Shown piece by piece: positions 18,757 to 28,264 of a DNA stretch of 64,000 nt (position 1 is the stretch's first letter; every line of letters begins with the position of its first letter). The DNA is taken from contig NZ_BLJA01000001.1 in NCBI RefSeq assembly GCF_019972295.1, forward strand, positions 3,736,093 to 3,800,092, written 5' to 3'. The position numbers and the translations under genes are program-made. This DNA is from Geobacter sp. AOG2 (GTDB lineage Bacteria > Desulfobacterota > Desulfuromonadia > Geobacterales > Pseudopelobacteraceae). The notes under the pieces were generated by a model that ran no database searches, was not told the origin of the DNA, and saw only the letters and a list, made by a program, of their open reading frames with translations.

Positions 18757-18801
18757 CCTTCTTTATGCACAAATGGCTATTGTTGCATCATGGAGGTGGT
18801 T

Positions 18802-19011
18802 ATGAAAGTGTATCTGTTCGATACCAACAGCGGCTTGTATGAAGGTGAAGATTTCTGGGACCCCGGCGACGTGGGCGAAGAGGAGGGGGTCACGAGCCTG
18901 GCCCCGCCCGTGGCGCACGAGGGACACTTACCGGTTTATGACCGCACGGACCATAACTGGAAGTTGGTGCCGATCGACAGCCTGAAGAAATCGGTAGCCC
19001 GCAATGACTGA
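18802..19011 (+). CDS. Small acidic protein preceding the KimA-like transporter
   Basis: 69 aa from ATG 18802 with GGAGG upstream. Sequence starts MKVYLFDTNSGLYEGEDF and is rich in Asp/Glu, with no membrane segment. It overlaps the transporter start by 8 bases, so the two are translationally coupled. I do not recognise the family. Position suggests a regulator or soluble partner of the transporter. Confidence 0.7.
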   Translation: MKVYLFDTNSGLYEGEDFWDPGDVGEEEGVTSLAPPVAHEGHLPVYDRTDHNWKLVPIDSLKKSVARND

Positions 19012-20983
19012 AGATAAACAGAAACCCGCATCGTTTTTCGGCAAGGCCTTCCGAACCATATTCGGCTCTCCCAAATACCTGAAGGACCCGCACCTGTTTC
19101 ACAAGATGGCGCTGATTCCCGTTCTGGCCTGGGTCGGTCTTGGCGCAGACGGGTTATCGTCATCGGCCTACGGTCCTGAAGAGGCTTTCCGCGCCCTTGG
19201 GGAGCATACCTACCTGGCGGTTTTCCTCGGCCTGGCCACCGCACTGACGGTATTTATCATCTCCTATGCCTATTCGCGAATCATAGAGCATTTCCCGCAC
19301 GGTGGCGGCGGCTATATTGTCGCTACCCACATGCTCGGCGAGAAAGCCGGGGTGGTTTCAGGCAGTGCCCTGCTGGTCGATTATGTAATGACGATCACTA
19401 TTTCCATTGCCTCCTGTTGCGATGCCGTATTCAGTTACGTTCCTCAGGGCTTCCATCATTACAAGGTGGCGGTAGCCTGCATCCTTACGGTGATCCTGAT
19501 AATTCTCAATATTCGCGGCGTCAAGGAATCCATATCGGTTCTGGCTCCGATCTTCATGGTCTTCGTCGGCACGCACATAGTAATGCTGCTCGATGGGGTC
19601 ATGACGCATACCGACAAAATTGCACCCCTGGCGCGCGACATACGCCACGGCTTGAACCATGACCTGTCAAGTATCGGCATGTTCGGCATCCTGTTGCTCT
19701 TTGTACGGGCCTATTCCCTGGGCGGCGGTACGTACACGGGGATCGAGGCGGTTTCGAACGGCTTGCAGATTATGCGCGAACCCAGAGTGCAGACCGGTAA
19801 ACGCACCATGCTCTACATGGCGACGTCCCTTGCTTTTACCGCCGGGGTCCTTTTTCTTTGTTACTCCCTGTTGGGGGTCGCTCCTGTGGAAGGAAAGACC
19901 CTCAATGCCGTTCTGGCGGATACCCTCTTTGCCGCATGGCCGATGGGAAGCTGGATTTCATTTATTACCATATTTTCCGAAGGGGCATTGCTGTTGGTGG
20001 CCGCCCAGGCGGGGTTCGTCGACGGCCCGCGGGTCATGTCCAACATGGCCATCGATTCATGGTTCCCGCACCGCTTCGCCGCACTGTCCGTTCGTCTGAC
20101 CATGCGTAACGGCATTCTTATGCTGGGTACCGCCGCCATTGCCCTGTTGTTCTATACGGGAGGGTCCGTTTCGGCATTGGTGGTCATGTACTCCATCAAT
20201 GTCTTCATTACCTTCTCTCTCTCGCAGCTCGGGATGTCCAAATTTTTCATTCAGCGCAGGAAAGAAGACCCCCGGTGGCTTCGCCATCTTATGGTCCATC
20301 TGGTTGGGCTCTTACTTTGTGTGACCATCCTGGTAATTACGACTTTTGAGAAATTTGCCGAGGGCGGATGGATCACCCTGGTCATTACGTCGGTGGTGAT
20401 TGGGCTGTGCTACATGATCAAGGGACACTATGCGAGCGTTCGTCAAGGCATGAAGGATTTGGACGATACCCTGCTCGATGTTCCAATCTCGCAACATGGA
20501 GAGCCGCCGGCACTTGACAAAAACGCTCCGACGGCCATCCAACTGGTTTCGGAATATAGCGGTTTCGGAGTACATACGCTTTTTTCCATTATGTCCACCT
20601 TCCCCAATACCTATCGAAATGTCGTCTTCATATCCGTGGCCATGATCGATTCCGGTTCTTTTAAAGGAGCCGAAGAGATTGAGGCGCTTGAGTCGTCGGT
20701 GAGGGCCAGCCTGGAGAAATATGTGGCCATGGCCCGTAAACTGGGCATGGCTGCCGAGTATCGAACCGCGTTGGCTACCGATGTTGTGGAGAGCGCGGTT
20801 AAACTGTGCAAGGAGACGGCGGAAGAGTTTCCCCGGTCAACCGTTTTCACGGGCCAGATCACCTTCAGACTGGAAAAGTTCTATCACCGGCTGCTGCATA
20901 ACGAGACGGCCTTTGCCATCCAGCGCCGTCTCCAATGGGACGGACTGACGACCGTGATCATGCCGATCAGGGTGAGAACATAA
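19004..20983 (+). CDS. KimA-like APC-superfamily (probable potassium) transporter
   Basis: 659 aa. About 12 membrane helices cover residues 35-480, starting with ALIPVLAWVGLGADGLSSSAYGPEE, the signature of the YdaO/KimA group. A cytoplasmic Usp-like C-terminal domain of ~170 residues follows, as in Bacillus KimA, which is a proton-coupled potassium importer regulated by c-di-AMP. Downstream genes for a KdpD-like kinase and KdpE regulator support a potassium role. No amino-acid substrate can be excluded from sequence alone. Confidence 0.85.
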   Translation: MTEDKQKPASFFGKAFRTIFGSPKYLKDPHLFHKMALIPVLAWVGLGADGLSSSAYGPEEAFRALGEHTYLAVFLGLATALTVFIISYAYSRIIEHFPHGGGGYIVATHMLGEKAGVVSGSALLVDYVMTITISIASCCDAVFSYVPQGFHHYKVAVACILTVILIILNIRGVKESISVLAPIFMVFVGTHIVMLLDGVMTHTDKIAPLARDIRHGLNHDLSSIGMFGILLLFVRAYSLGGGTYTGIEAVSNGLQIMREPRVQTGKRTMLYMATSLAFTAGVLFLCYSLLGVAPVEGKTLNAVLADTLFAAWPMGSWISFITIFSEGALLLVAAQAGFVDGPRVMSNMAIDSWFPHRFAALSVRLTMRNGILMLGTAAIALLFYTGGSVSALVVMYSINVFITFSLSQLGMSKFFIQRRKEDPRWLRHLMVHLVGLLLCVTILVITTFEKFAEGGWITLVITSVVIGLCYMIKGHYASVRQGMKDLDDTLLDVPISQHGEPPALDKNAPTAIQLVSEYSGFGVHTLFSIMSTFPNTYRNVVFISVAMIDSGSFKGAEEIEALESSVRASLEKYVAMARKLGMAAEYRTALATDVVESAVKLCKETAEEFPRSTVFTGQITFRLEKFYHRLLHNETAFAIQRRLQWDGLTTVIMPIRVRT

Positions 20984-21027
20984 TTCTGCTGCTGACATCA
21001 TCCCGGTTCAAGGGTAAGATTACCTCC

Positions 21028-22521
21028 ATGAAGATTTCTCGCGCACTTCCCGGCTATCTTGGTGCCGTCGCCCTTGTTGCGGTGGCCACATTGCTGTGCG
21101 GGGCCGTCAGAACGTCCATCGCACCAGCCAACATGGTGATGCTGTATCTTTTTGCCGTGGTGCTGACGGCCGCACGGCTCGGACTACGGCCGGCCATTCT
21201 GAGTGCTGTGCTGTCGGTGCTGGCTTTCGACTTTCTTTTCGTCCCGCCCCGTTTCTCTCTTCGGGTTTTGGACCCGGAGTATCTGATAACCTTCTTCGCC
21301 CTTTTTGTCGTGGGCGTCATCATCAGTTCCCTTGTCGCGCAGATACGCGACAAGGTCGATCAGGTCGAACGGCAGGAAGCCCGGACCAGCAGCCTCTATT
21401 ACCTTACTCGCGACCTGTCGGCCGCCGCCGACGTGCCGGCTGTCGTTGGCGCCCTGCAACAGGCGGTCCGCCGCAATCTCGGCTCCCGTCTGGCGGTTGT
21501 GCTCGATCATGAAAATGAACTCCAGACGGTCGATAGCTCCACGACGCTTCCTCTTGATGACAGTAGTGTCGAGATTGCCGCCTGGGTAATGAAAAGCGGC
21601 CGATGTGCCGGAAAAGGGACAGCGGCTTATTCCGATTCTTCGTTTCTGTTCGTTCCGATCAAGACCGGGAGACAAACCGTCGGAGCAATGGTAATTGAAG
21701 AGGGCGAGACGTCGCTGGCCGAGAACCTTCAGTTGGTCGAGGCGTTTTCCGGCCAGGCGGCAATGGCGCTTGAACGGGTATATCTGTCGCACCAAGCCGA
21801 GGAGGCACGGATACTTCGTCAAAAAAACCATTTGGAGCAGGCGCTTCTGAACTCCATATCCCACGATCTTCGCACCCCGTTAGTGACCATTTCCGGAGTT
21901 CTCGACCTGTTGTTGAACAATGACGAGAGATACGGCACAGAAGAGCGTCGGGCCATGCTTGCGGCAGCTTCCGAAGAAGCGGGCCGTCTCAACCGTTTTG
22001 TCGGCAGCCTGCTCGACATGACCCGGCTTGAGGCGGGAGTGCTCACCCCCCGGCTCGCAGCCTGCGAAATGGAAGAAATTGTCGGATGTGCCGTTGGCGG
22101 CGTCGAACAGCGCCTGGGCAACCATCGCATTGTGACCTCATTGGAACCGGATTTGCCTTTGGTTTCCGCCGACCTGGCCCTGTTGACCCAGGCGTTGGTG
22201 AATGTGCTGGACAATGCCATCAAGCATTCGCCCGAAGATGCCGATATCCTGCTATCGGCACGGTTGGACGGCACATCCGTCATTCTCAGCGTGTGCGATA
22301 GCGGGCCCGGAGTGCCCGGCGGCGAGGAAGAGCGCATCTTCGATAAGTTCCATCGCGTTACGGTCCCGGAGAAAACCGGAGGCACCGGCCTGGGACTTTC
22401 CATAGCGAAAGGGATTATCGAGGCTCATGGCGGGAAAATCACCGTTTCGAACAGGCCGGAGGGTGGCTTGAGGGTGGAAGTACTGTTGCCGGCAGGGGAG
22501 ATGATCAGTGATAGAGGGTAG
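21028..22521 (+). CDS. kdpD: KdpD-like sensor kinase lacking the N-terminal Usp-type domain
   Basis: 497 aa from ATG 21028; the in-frame ATG at 20935 overlaps the transporter gene and has no ribosome site. Four membrane helices (about 8-105, DUF4118) include the KdpD hallmark FDFLFVPPRFSLRV. A GAF-like domain (about 120-255) precedes HisKA with H279 in SISHDLRTPL and a HATPase domain with NVLDNAIKHSPEDA and GTGLGLSI. Full-length KdpD has ~390 extra N-terminal residues; these are absent, so it resembles the shorter KdpD forms. It probably senses potassium or osmotic state. Confidence 0.9.
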   Translation: MKISRALPGYLGAVALVAVATLLCGAVRTSIAPANMVMLYLFAVVLTAARLGLRPAILSAVLSVLAFDFLFVPPRFSLRVLDPEYLITFFALFVVGVIISSLVAQIRDKVDQVERQEARTSSLYYLTRDLSAAADVPAVVGALQQAVRRNLGSRLAVVLDHENELQTVDSSTTLPLDDSSVEIAAWVMKSGRCAGKGTAAYSDSSFLFVPIKTGRQTVGAMVIEEGETSLAENLQLVEAFSGQAAMALERVYLSHQAEEARILRQKNHLEQALLNSISHDLRTPLVTISGVLDLLLNNDERYGTEERRAMLAAASEEAGRLNRFVGSLLDMTRLEAGVLTPRLAACEMEEIVGCAVGGVEQRLGNHRIVTSLEPDLPLVSADLALLTQALVNVLDNAIKHSPEDADILLSARLDGTSVILSVCDSGPGVPGGEEERIFDKFHRVTVPEKTGGTGLGLSIAKGIIEAHGGKITVSNRPEGGLRVEVLLPAGEMISDRG

Positions 22522-22524
22522 ACG

Positions 22525-23217
22525 ATGAACGGAGACAAGCAGTTCCGCATCCTGGTGATAGAAGATGAATTGCCGATTCGTCGTTTTCTCCAGACTATTT
22601 TCGAAAACGAATTCACCATCCATTTGGCGGAAGATGGGCATTCCGGTCTTGCCGCCGCGGCAACGACAAAACCGGATGTGATCCTGCTGGACCTTGGCCT
22701 GCCCGATCTTGATGGTATCGAGGTGATCAAACGCATTCGCGAGTGGTCTGACGTGCCGATAATCGTATTGTCGGTCCGGGAGCGGGAGGATGACAAGGTG
22801 GCCGCTCTGGATGCCGGCGCCGACGATTATCTATCAAAGCCCTTCGGCGTCAACGAGTTGCAGGCCAGAGTCCGCGCATCGTTGAGAAGAACGCTGCAAC
22901 AGACGCCGGAACCGCTGTTTACCTGCGGCGATCTCACCGTAGACCTGTCAAGCCGCAGGGTAACTGCGTATGGCAACGAGATCTCGCTCACACCGACCGA
23001 GTACGATATCTTGCGGCTCTTGGTCACCCATGCCGGCAAGGTGCTTACCCACGGCCAGATACTCAAAAAGGTATGGGGCATTGCCTATTTGGAACAACCC
23101 CATGTGCTGCGGGTAAACATAAGCAATCTACGCCACAAGATGGAATTGGACCCATCAAGGCCGAAATACATTATTACGGAGCCGGGCGTGGGGTATCGGC
23201 TCAAAACAAATGATTAG
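22525..23217 (+). CDS. kdpE: KdpE-like response regulator
   Basis: 230 aa OmpR-family regulator 3 bases after the kinase. The receiver has E12/D13-type acidic residues, phospho-acceptor Asp in VILLDLGLPDLDG and K in LSKPFG. The winged helix includes TPTEYDILRLLVTHAGKVLTHGQIL and the KdpE-like end LRHKMELDPSRPKYIITEPGVGYRL. It probably activates the operon through the direct repeats near 18.72 kb. No kdpFABC genes are in the window. Confidence 0.92.
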   Translation: MNGDKQFRILVIEDELPIRRFLQTIFENEFTIHLAEDGHSGLAAAATTKPDVILLDLGLPDLDGIEVIKRIREWSDVPIIVLSVREREDDKVAALDAGADDYLSKPFGVNELQARVRASLRRTLQQTPEPLFTCGDLTVDLSSRRVTAYGNEISLTPTEYDILRLLVTHAGKVLTHGQILKKVWGIAYLEQPHVLRVNISNLRHKMELDPSRPKYIITEPGVGYRLKTND

Positions 23218-23342
23218 GCAGAAAGATTGGGCTGATTCCGGTCTTGTAAGGGGTTTTGTGCAGATGGTTTTTCGGGTGCGGGAGTTCTGTGGTAATCCTT
23301 TTACGGTTTTTTAGCGTCTCTGCGACACACGCCTCTCCCCGC

Positions 23343-26147
23343 TCACATCTTCTGTATGACCTCTCTCAGCGCCGACAGCCGGTAGGGTTTCTGGATGAAC
23401 CCCGCCAATCCCTTGCCCACGAACTTCTGGGTAACCTCCTGCTCGTTGTAGCCGCTGGACATGATCACCTTCACGTCGGGCTGTATGCGCCTGAGTTCCC
23501 GGAAACACTGCTCGCCGTTCATGTGCGGCATGGTCAGGTCCAGAATGACGAAAGCGATGCCGGGGGTCTCTTTGAAGAGGGCCACCGCCTCTCTGCCGTC
23601 TTTGGCGGTGGCGGTGCTGAAACCCAGTTCTTCAAGCATTTCCGCCCCGATGCTGCAGATGGTTTCATCGTCATCCACGAGCAGGACCTTTCCTTCGCCG
23701 TGCCAGTCGTCCCGGCGGCTGTCGCGGCTGAACCCTTTGGCAGGCTGGTTGCTGACCGGCAGGAGGATTTTGAAGGTGGTCCCCTTGCCGGGTTCGCTGT
23801 AAACCTTGATGGCGCCTTTGTGCCCGCGCAGGATACCGAGGACGGCGGCCATGCCGAGGCCGCGACCGGTGAACTTGGTAGTGAAAAAGGGGTCGAAGAT
23901 CTTGGCGAGGGTCTCCTTGTTCATGCCGCAGCCGGTGTCGGCAATTTCCAGATAGGCATAGTGCCCTTCGGCGACGTCTTCGTCGAGCCAGGCGTCTCTC
24001 AAATAACCGGCATCGCACTCCATGCACCCGGTGGTGATGGCGATGACGCCGCTGGTGTCGCCGATGGCCTCGGAGGCGTTGATCACCAGGTTCATGATGA
24101 TCTGGCGCATCTGGGTGACGTCGGCTTCCACGAGCGGCAGGTCCTTGGCGAGGTTGAGACGTAAGACGGCGCTCTTGGAGATGGAGACCTCAAGCATGTG
24201 CAGCATCTCTTTCAGCAGGGAATTCAGGTCGATATGCTCGACAATGAATTTTCCCTTGCCGGAATAGGCAAGCATCTGCTTGGCCAGATCGGCGGCCTGG
24301 GCGGCGGCATTTTCTATCCGGCGCAGGTTGTCGACGGCGGGGGATTCGGGGGCCATGCGCATCAGGGCCAGGTCGGCGTTGCCCATGATGGTCATCAGGA
24401 TGTTGTTGAAATCGTGGGCGATGCCGCCGGCCAATACCCCCAGGCTTTCAAGCTTCTGGGCGTGGAGGAGTTGCTGCTCCAGCTTCAGGCGTTCGCTCTC
24501 GACCTTTTTCCGGTCCTCGATGTTTCTCGATATGACGATGATCCCGTCTATGTGGGGGTTGGCAAGTTGGTTGCACGCGTAGGATTCCATCCAGATGTAG
24601 CTGCCGTCCTTGTTGCTGTGCCGGTACTGCACGCTGGCGATCTTCTCGGGATTTTTCAGGAGTTCGCTGAAGACGCGCTCGACGTTTTCCCGGTCCTCCG
24701 GGTGAATGAGGTCAAAGACCGGGCGCCCAAGCATCTCGTCCTGGGCATACCCGTGGATCTGCTCCGCCGACGGCGATTTGTATAGGAAAACCCCATCTTT
24801 GCGGACAATGCTGATGATGTCCGGGGACAGGGACATGATGGCGCGGAAGCGCTCTTCACTCCTGTTGATCTTCCCGTGGGCCCGCTTCAGTTCGGTTATG
24901 TCGGTGGATATTCCGCAGACGGCATATATTTCCCCCGAGACTCTTTTAAGCGGAAATTTGGCGGACAGGTAGGTGTGGGGGCCGTCGTCCTGCTCCACAA
25001 CCTCCTCGATCTTCAAGGGCCGGCCGCTCTCCATGACCATCCGGTCGTTTTTGACCAACTGGGCGGCCTGATCATGGGGGAAGATGTCGAAGTCGGTCTT
25101 TCCCTTGATGGTCGTGCTCGTTGCGTTAAACAATTCTTCGTACAGCGGGTTCACATGAAGATAGCGGCCGTGTATGTCCTTCATGAAGATCACCGCCGAA
25201 GCGTTGTCCATAAAGGCCCGTAATTGCTCCTCGCTCTCCGAGAGCTCCTGGGTTTTAAGGGATACGGCCCTCTTCAGCAATCTCAGCCACACCAGCAGCC
25301 CGGCCACGAGGGCGGCGATCGCCAGGGCGGAATAGCCCACATAACGGAAATAGGGCGAGACGCTGAGCGGTGTCCCCAACCACTTCTTGTCGATGGCGCG
25401 GTATTCGGCCGGCGTGATGTCCGCAAAGCCTTTCTCGACCGTCGCCAAGAGGTCGCTCCTGCCCTTGGGCACCGCGCGGTGAAATTCTCCGTTATAGAGC
25501 GGCGCGGTCTCCCGAAAACGATCCTGAATACCCATTTTGTTCAAATAATATAAAGCCGGAGGGCGGTCGACGGTAAATACCTTCACCTTGCCGTCGCGGG
25601 CCGCCTCGATGATCTTCTCGTAACTGGGGTATTCCGCGATGTCGGTGACGCCGTGTTTTCGGAGAACGTCAAGGACATTGCCGCCGGCCTTGGCGGCCAC
25701 CATGAATCCCCTGGCATCGTCAGGCCCGCTGATGCCGGAGATGTCTTTATGGAAGAACAGCGGCACGGGGATAATCGCGTAGGGTTTGGTAAAGTCGTAT
25801 ATTTTTTCGCGCTTCGCATTGCGGAAGATCGTGTCGATCACATCGAACTCGCCCGCCTCCATCCTCCGTTGGGCCTCGTTCCAGTCGGTTCCGGTTATCT
25901 CGACACGGATACCGGTCCTCTTCTCCCAAAGAGCCCACTGGTCGATCGTTATGCCTTTCAACTGTCCCCGGTCATCTTTAAAGACATACGGCGGGTAATT
26001 ATTGTCCATGACGACGCGGATCGATTTGGGGGAGACGCGGTTTCCCTGGGGGGAGGCGATGCAGGTGGCGGCAGGGAGGAAGAGGAACGATAGTGCGAAG
26101 AACCGCAGGACGCGAGCGATAACGGGGCTGGGTTTCATGGAGTTCAT
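23343..26147 (-). CDS. Hybrid sensor kinase with periplasmic solute-binding domain
   Basis: 934 aa from ATG 26147, which has AGGAGG just upstream. A signal peptide (1-32) is followed by an SBP_bac_3-type solute-binding domain (about 42-262, VVMDNNYPPYVFKDDRGQLKG), a membrane helix (about 268-290), two PAS domains (about 305-420 and 432-548), HisKA with H578 in GGIAHDFNNIL, HATPase, and a C-terminal receiver with Asp in FVILDLTMPHMNG. The solute-binding fold usually binds amino acids; here it should act as the input sensor. It stands alone, converging on kdpE. Confidence 0.93.
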   Translation of the reverse strand: MNSMKPSPVIARVLRFFALSFLFLPAATCIASPQGNRVSPKSIRVVMDNNYPPYVFKDDRGQLKGITIDQWALWEKRTGIRVEITGTDWNEAQRRMEAGEFDVIDTIFRNAKREKIYDFTKPYAIIPVPLFFHKDISGISGPDDARGFMVAAKAGGNVLDVLRKHGVTDIAEYPSYEKIIEAARDGKVKVFTVDRPPALYYLNKMGIQDRFRETAPLYNGEFHRAVPKGRSDLLATVEKGFADITPAEYRAIDKKWLGTPLSVSPYFRYVGYSALAIAALVAGLLVWLRLLKRAVSLKTQELSESEEQLRAFMDNASAVIFMKDIHGRYLHVNPLYEELFNATSTTIKGKTDFDIFPHDQAAQLVKNDRMVMESGRPLKIEEVVEQDDGPHTYLSAKFPLKRVSGEIYAVCGISTDITELKRAHGKINRSEERFRAIMSLSPDIISIVRKDGVFLYKSPSAEQIHGYAQDEMLGRPVFDLIHPEDRENVERVFSELLKNPEKIASVQYRHSNKDGSYIWMESYACNQLANPHIDGIIVISRNIEDRKKVESERLKLEQQLLHAQKLESLGVLAGGIAHDFNNILMTIMGNADLALMRMAPESPAVDNLRRIENAAAQAADLAKQMLAYSGKGKFIVEHIDLNSLLKEMLHMLEVSISKSAVLRLNLAKDLPLVEADVTQMRQIIMNLVINASEAIGDTSGVIAITTGCMECDAGYLRDAWLDEDVAEGHYAYLEIADTGCGMNKETLAKIFDPFFTTKFTGRGLGMAAVLGILRGHKGAIKVYSEPGKGTTFKILLPVSNQPAKGFSRDSRRDDWHGEGKVLLVDDDETICSIGAEMLEELGFSTATAKDGREAVALFKETPGIAFVILDLTMPHMNGEQCFRELRRIQPDVKVIMSSGYNEQEVTQKFVGKGLAGFIQKPYRLSALREVIQKM

Positions 26148-26437
26148 ACGCCTCCTGGAGAAGGTCGCCGCATGGCATGATTTTGGGCTTGTTGCGCTGA
26201 AAACACGCCATGCCGGGACATGGCGGGCAAGCCGGCGGCCCGATGTCTGCCGCTGTCGGCAAACATTACCCCAGTGGGCGAAAAAATAACAATAATTTAA
26301 TTTCAAACCGGTAGCCGGGCCGTGGAACAACAGGGTACGGAGAAAAGCGCGGGGCCGACGACCGCCATGATCGACATCCGCCGCAGGGGCACAGGGGAAG
26401 GCATCACCTCACAGGGGAACGCCAACAGCGGAATTCG

Positions 26438-27334
26438 TTATTTTTGTGTGCCTTGTTCCCGGTTTTCCCCGCGTTTCCGCGTCGCTGCGGCGGATTTGTC
26501 GTGCGTAGCACCGGTCAGGCCTCCGCTCTCGTGTTGGACGAAAGCGAAACTGCCGCCCAGGGCGGTATAGGCGTGCATCATCCTGGTCAGCCCCTTTATC
26601 TCGTCGTCCGTGATTGCCCGGACCCGCTCGCCCGACTTCCCGATGTAGGTGAGGGATGCCTTGCGCGTCTTGATCAGGGCGAGCATGACGTCATAGGAAA
26701 GCTGGTCCACCGGAACGTCGTAATACTCGGCTACCTTGCCGGTGGACTTTTCCTGCTTGATGGCCGTGGCCGGTATGGTGTAGGTCCTGACGCCCGCCTT
26801 GATCCGGAAGGCGGTGATATCCAGCGCCTGTTTGCCGACCGACTGGATGCAGAACCTCGGCCAGACGCTGCCGGAAACCTCGACAAGGTAGAGGTAGAGG
26901 CCATCGCTGAACCGGTCGTGGGGCGTCGATTCGTCGAGATAGCGCACGGGACTCTGGGTGGTATCGGCTTCTTTCCGGACGCCGGGCAGCTTGCGGGCGC
27001 GGGGGTCCGCGGCCAGTTGCTTGCTGAGTTTCTCGTATTCCGGTGAATCCTTGGGGAGCCTGCTCAGTTCCAGGTGGGCGGTGGAGTAGTCCCCCTGGCT
27101 CAAGGCGTCGCGCACGGTGGCGGCGACCGGCTTGGCGGTCGCCTTGGTGAGGATGTCGGCCTTTTCGGCCTCCGAGACGATCACGGTTTTTTCCTTGTCT
27201 TTGCCGGAGCTGAGCGCCGATGGGGTCGAGTTGTAATACTTGTTGAGGGAGAAGAACAGGATGGGGAGCACGATCACGGCGGCGATCAGGATGATCGTAT
27301 AACGGGTTTCCTCAGGCAGCGGTCTTTTGAACAT
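26438..27334 (-). CDS. Membrane-anchored protein of unknown function
   Basis: 298 aa from ATG 27334 with AAAGGA 8 bases upstream. One N-terminal membrane helix (about 12-30, IILIAAVIVLPILFFSL) suggests a periplasmic body. The middle contains RYLDESTPHDRFSDGLYLYLVEVSGSVWPRFCIQSVG, then a mixed alpha/beta region ending in a Lys/Arg-rich tail. No catalytic motif is seen. The single cysteine is in the centre. I do not recognise the family. Confidence 0.75.
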   Translation of the reverse strand: MFKRPLPEETRYTIILIAAVIVLPILFFSLNKYYNSTPSALSSGKDKEKTVIVSEAEKADILTKATAKPVAATVRDALSQGDYSTAHLELSRLPKDSPEYEKLSKQLAADPRARKLPGVRKEADTTQSPVRYLDESTPHDRFSDGLYLYLVEVSGSVWPRFCIQSVGKQALDITAFRIKAGVRTYTIPATAIKQEKSTGKVAEYYDVPVDQLSYDVMLALIKTRKASLTYIGKSGERVRAITDDEIKGLTRMMHAYTALGGSFAFVQHESGGLTGATHDKSAAATRKRGENREQGTQK

Positions 27335-27443
27335 CACCGGTTCCTTTTTGCGGCAGATAATCACACATTCAATGACTTATACCCTTAATGAGAAAAAATA
27401 TCCAGAGGAATAGGGGGAGAGGGAACGGTTGCCGCGAACGGCT

Positions 27444-28253
27444 TCAGAGGAATTCCCCGATGCGCCGCAGGGCTTCAAGGGCGCCGCAGGGGAGGGACAG
27501 GTGGGGGGCGTCGATCTCCGCTTCCCGTGGATTGATGCGGATCACCGTGGTATGGGGCTCGTCGCCGAGCCGCTCCGACGTGCGGCGGATGGTGGGGATG
27601 GCCCCACCGGCCCCCAGTTCGATCACGACGGTGCGCCTGCCGCGGCATTCCTCCCGGAACCGCGCGAAGCGCCGCTCCTGGGCCGTGGTCCGTTCGGGAA
27701 GCCAGGCGTAATCCCCGAACATGAGGATATTGGGGCGGCTCACGGTGCGGCAGGAGATGCAGCGGGGGATGGAGCGGGCCCGCATGGTTTCCGGGTTGAC
27801 CGGGATCTCCTCCCGGTTGGCCCAGATGCGCCGGTTGCACGGCGTGGTGCACTGGAGCCAGTGGATGGAGCCGTGGACCTCAAGGATGGACTCCTCCGGG
27901 TAGCCGGCTTTCTGGAACTGGCCGTCCACGTTGGAGGTGACCACGAAGGAGGCGGCCCGGTTGCGCTCGATCCAGCCCCGCATGATGGCGAAACCTTCGT
28001 GGGGAACGGTGGCGCGGTACAGGTTGGTGCGGTGGCCGTAAAAGCCCCAGCCGAAGGCCGGGTCGCGGTCGAAATGCTCGGGATTGGCCGCATCGATGAA
28101 GGAGATGCCCAACCGGGCATAGGGGGGATAGGCGGTCCAGAAACCCCGGTCGCCGCGGAAGTCGGGCAGGCCGGAATCCACCCCCATCCCCGCGCCGGCG
28201 GTGATGATGAAGACCTGGGCTTCCCTGACCGCTTCCGCAGCGTGCCGGAACAT
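27444..28253 (-). CDS. Sirtuin (SIR2-family NAD-dependent deacylase)
   Basis: 269 aa from ATG 28253; a much longer in-frame reading overlaps the DUF1015 gene and is rejected. NAD-binding motif GAGMGVDSGLPDFRG (20-34), catalytic region SNVDGQFQKAG (107-117) and active-site His in EVHGS (H128) are present. Four zinc-ligand cysteines are seen: C135, C139 and a later CISC pair. The TQN motif is changed to TSN and LH to QF, so it belongs to a divergent bacterial branch. It starts 12 bases after the DUF1015 stop. Substrates are unknown. Confidence 0.88.
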   Translation of the reverse strand: MFRHAAEAVREAQVFIITAGAGMGVDSGLPDFRGDRGFWTAYPPYARLGISFIDAANPEHFDRDPAFGWGFYGHRTNLYRATVPHEGFAIMRGWIERNRAASFVVTSNVDGQFQKAGYPEESILEVHGSIHWLQCTTPCNRRIWANREEIPVNPETMRARSIPRCISCRTVSRPNILMFGDYAWLPERTTAQERRFARFREECRGRRTVVIELGAGGAIPTIRRTSERLGDEPHTTVIRINPREAEIDAPHLSLPCGALEALRRIGEFL

Positions 28254-28264
28254 AACCGGTCCCG

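Larger units (their letters stand above)
18387..18801. other. Intergenic region with repeat end and promoter elements (415 bp)
   Basis: 18433-18475 carries one end of repeat family A (GCCACAGAGACACGGAG followed by two CACAGAGGAA units). The region 18540-18700 is AT-rich and shows no gene. The last 80 bases hold the direct repeats and TTGACA box listed separately. Confidence 0.6.
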
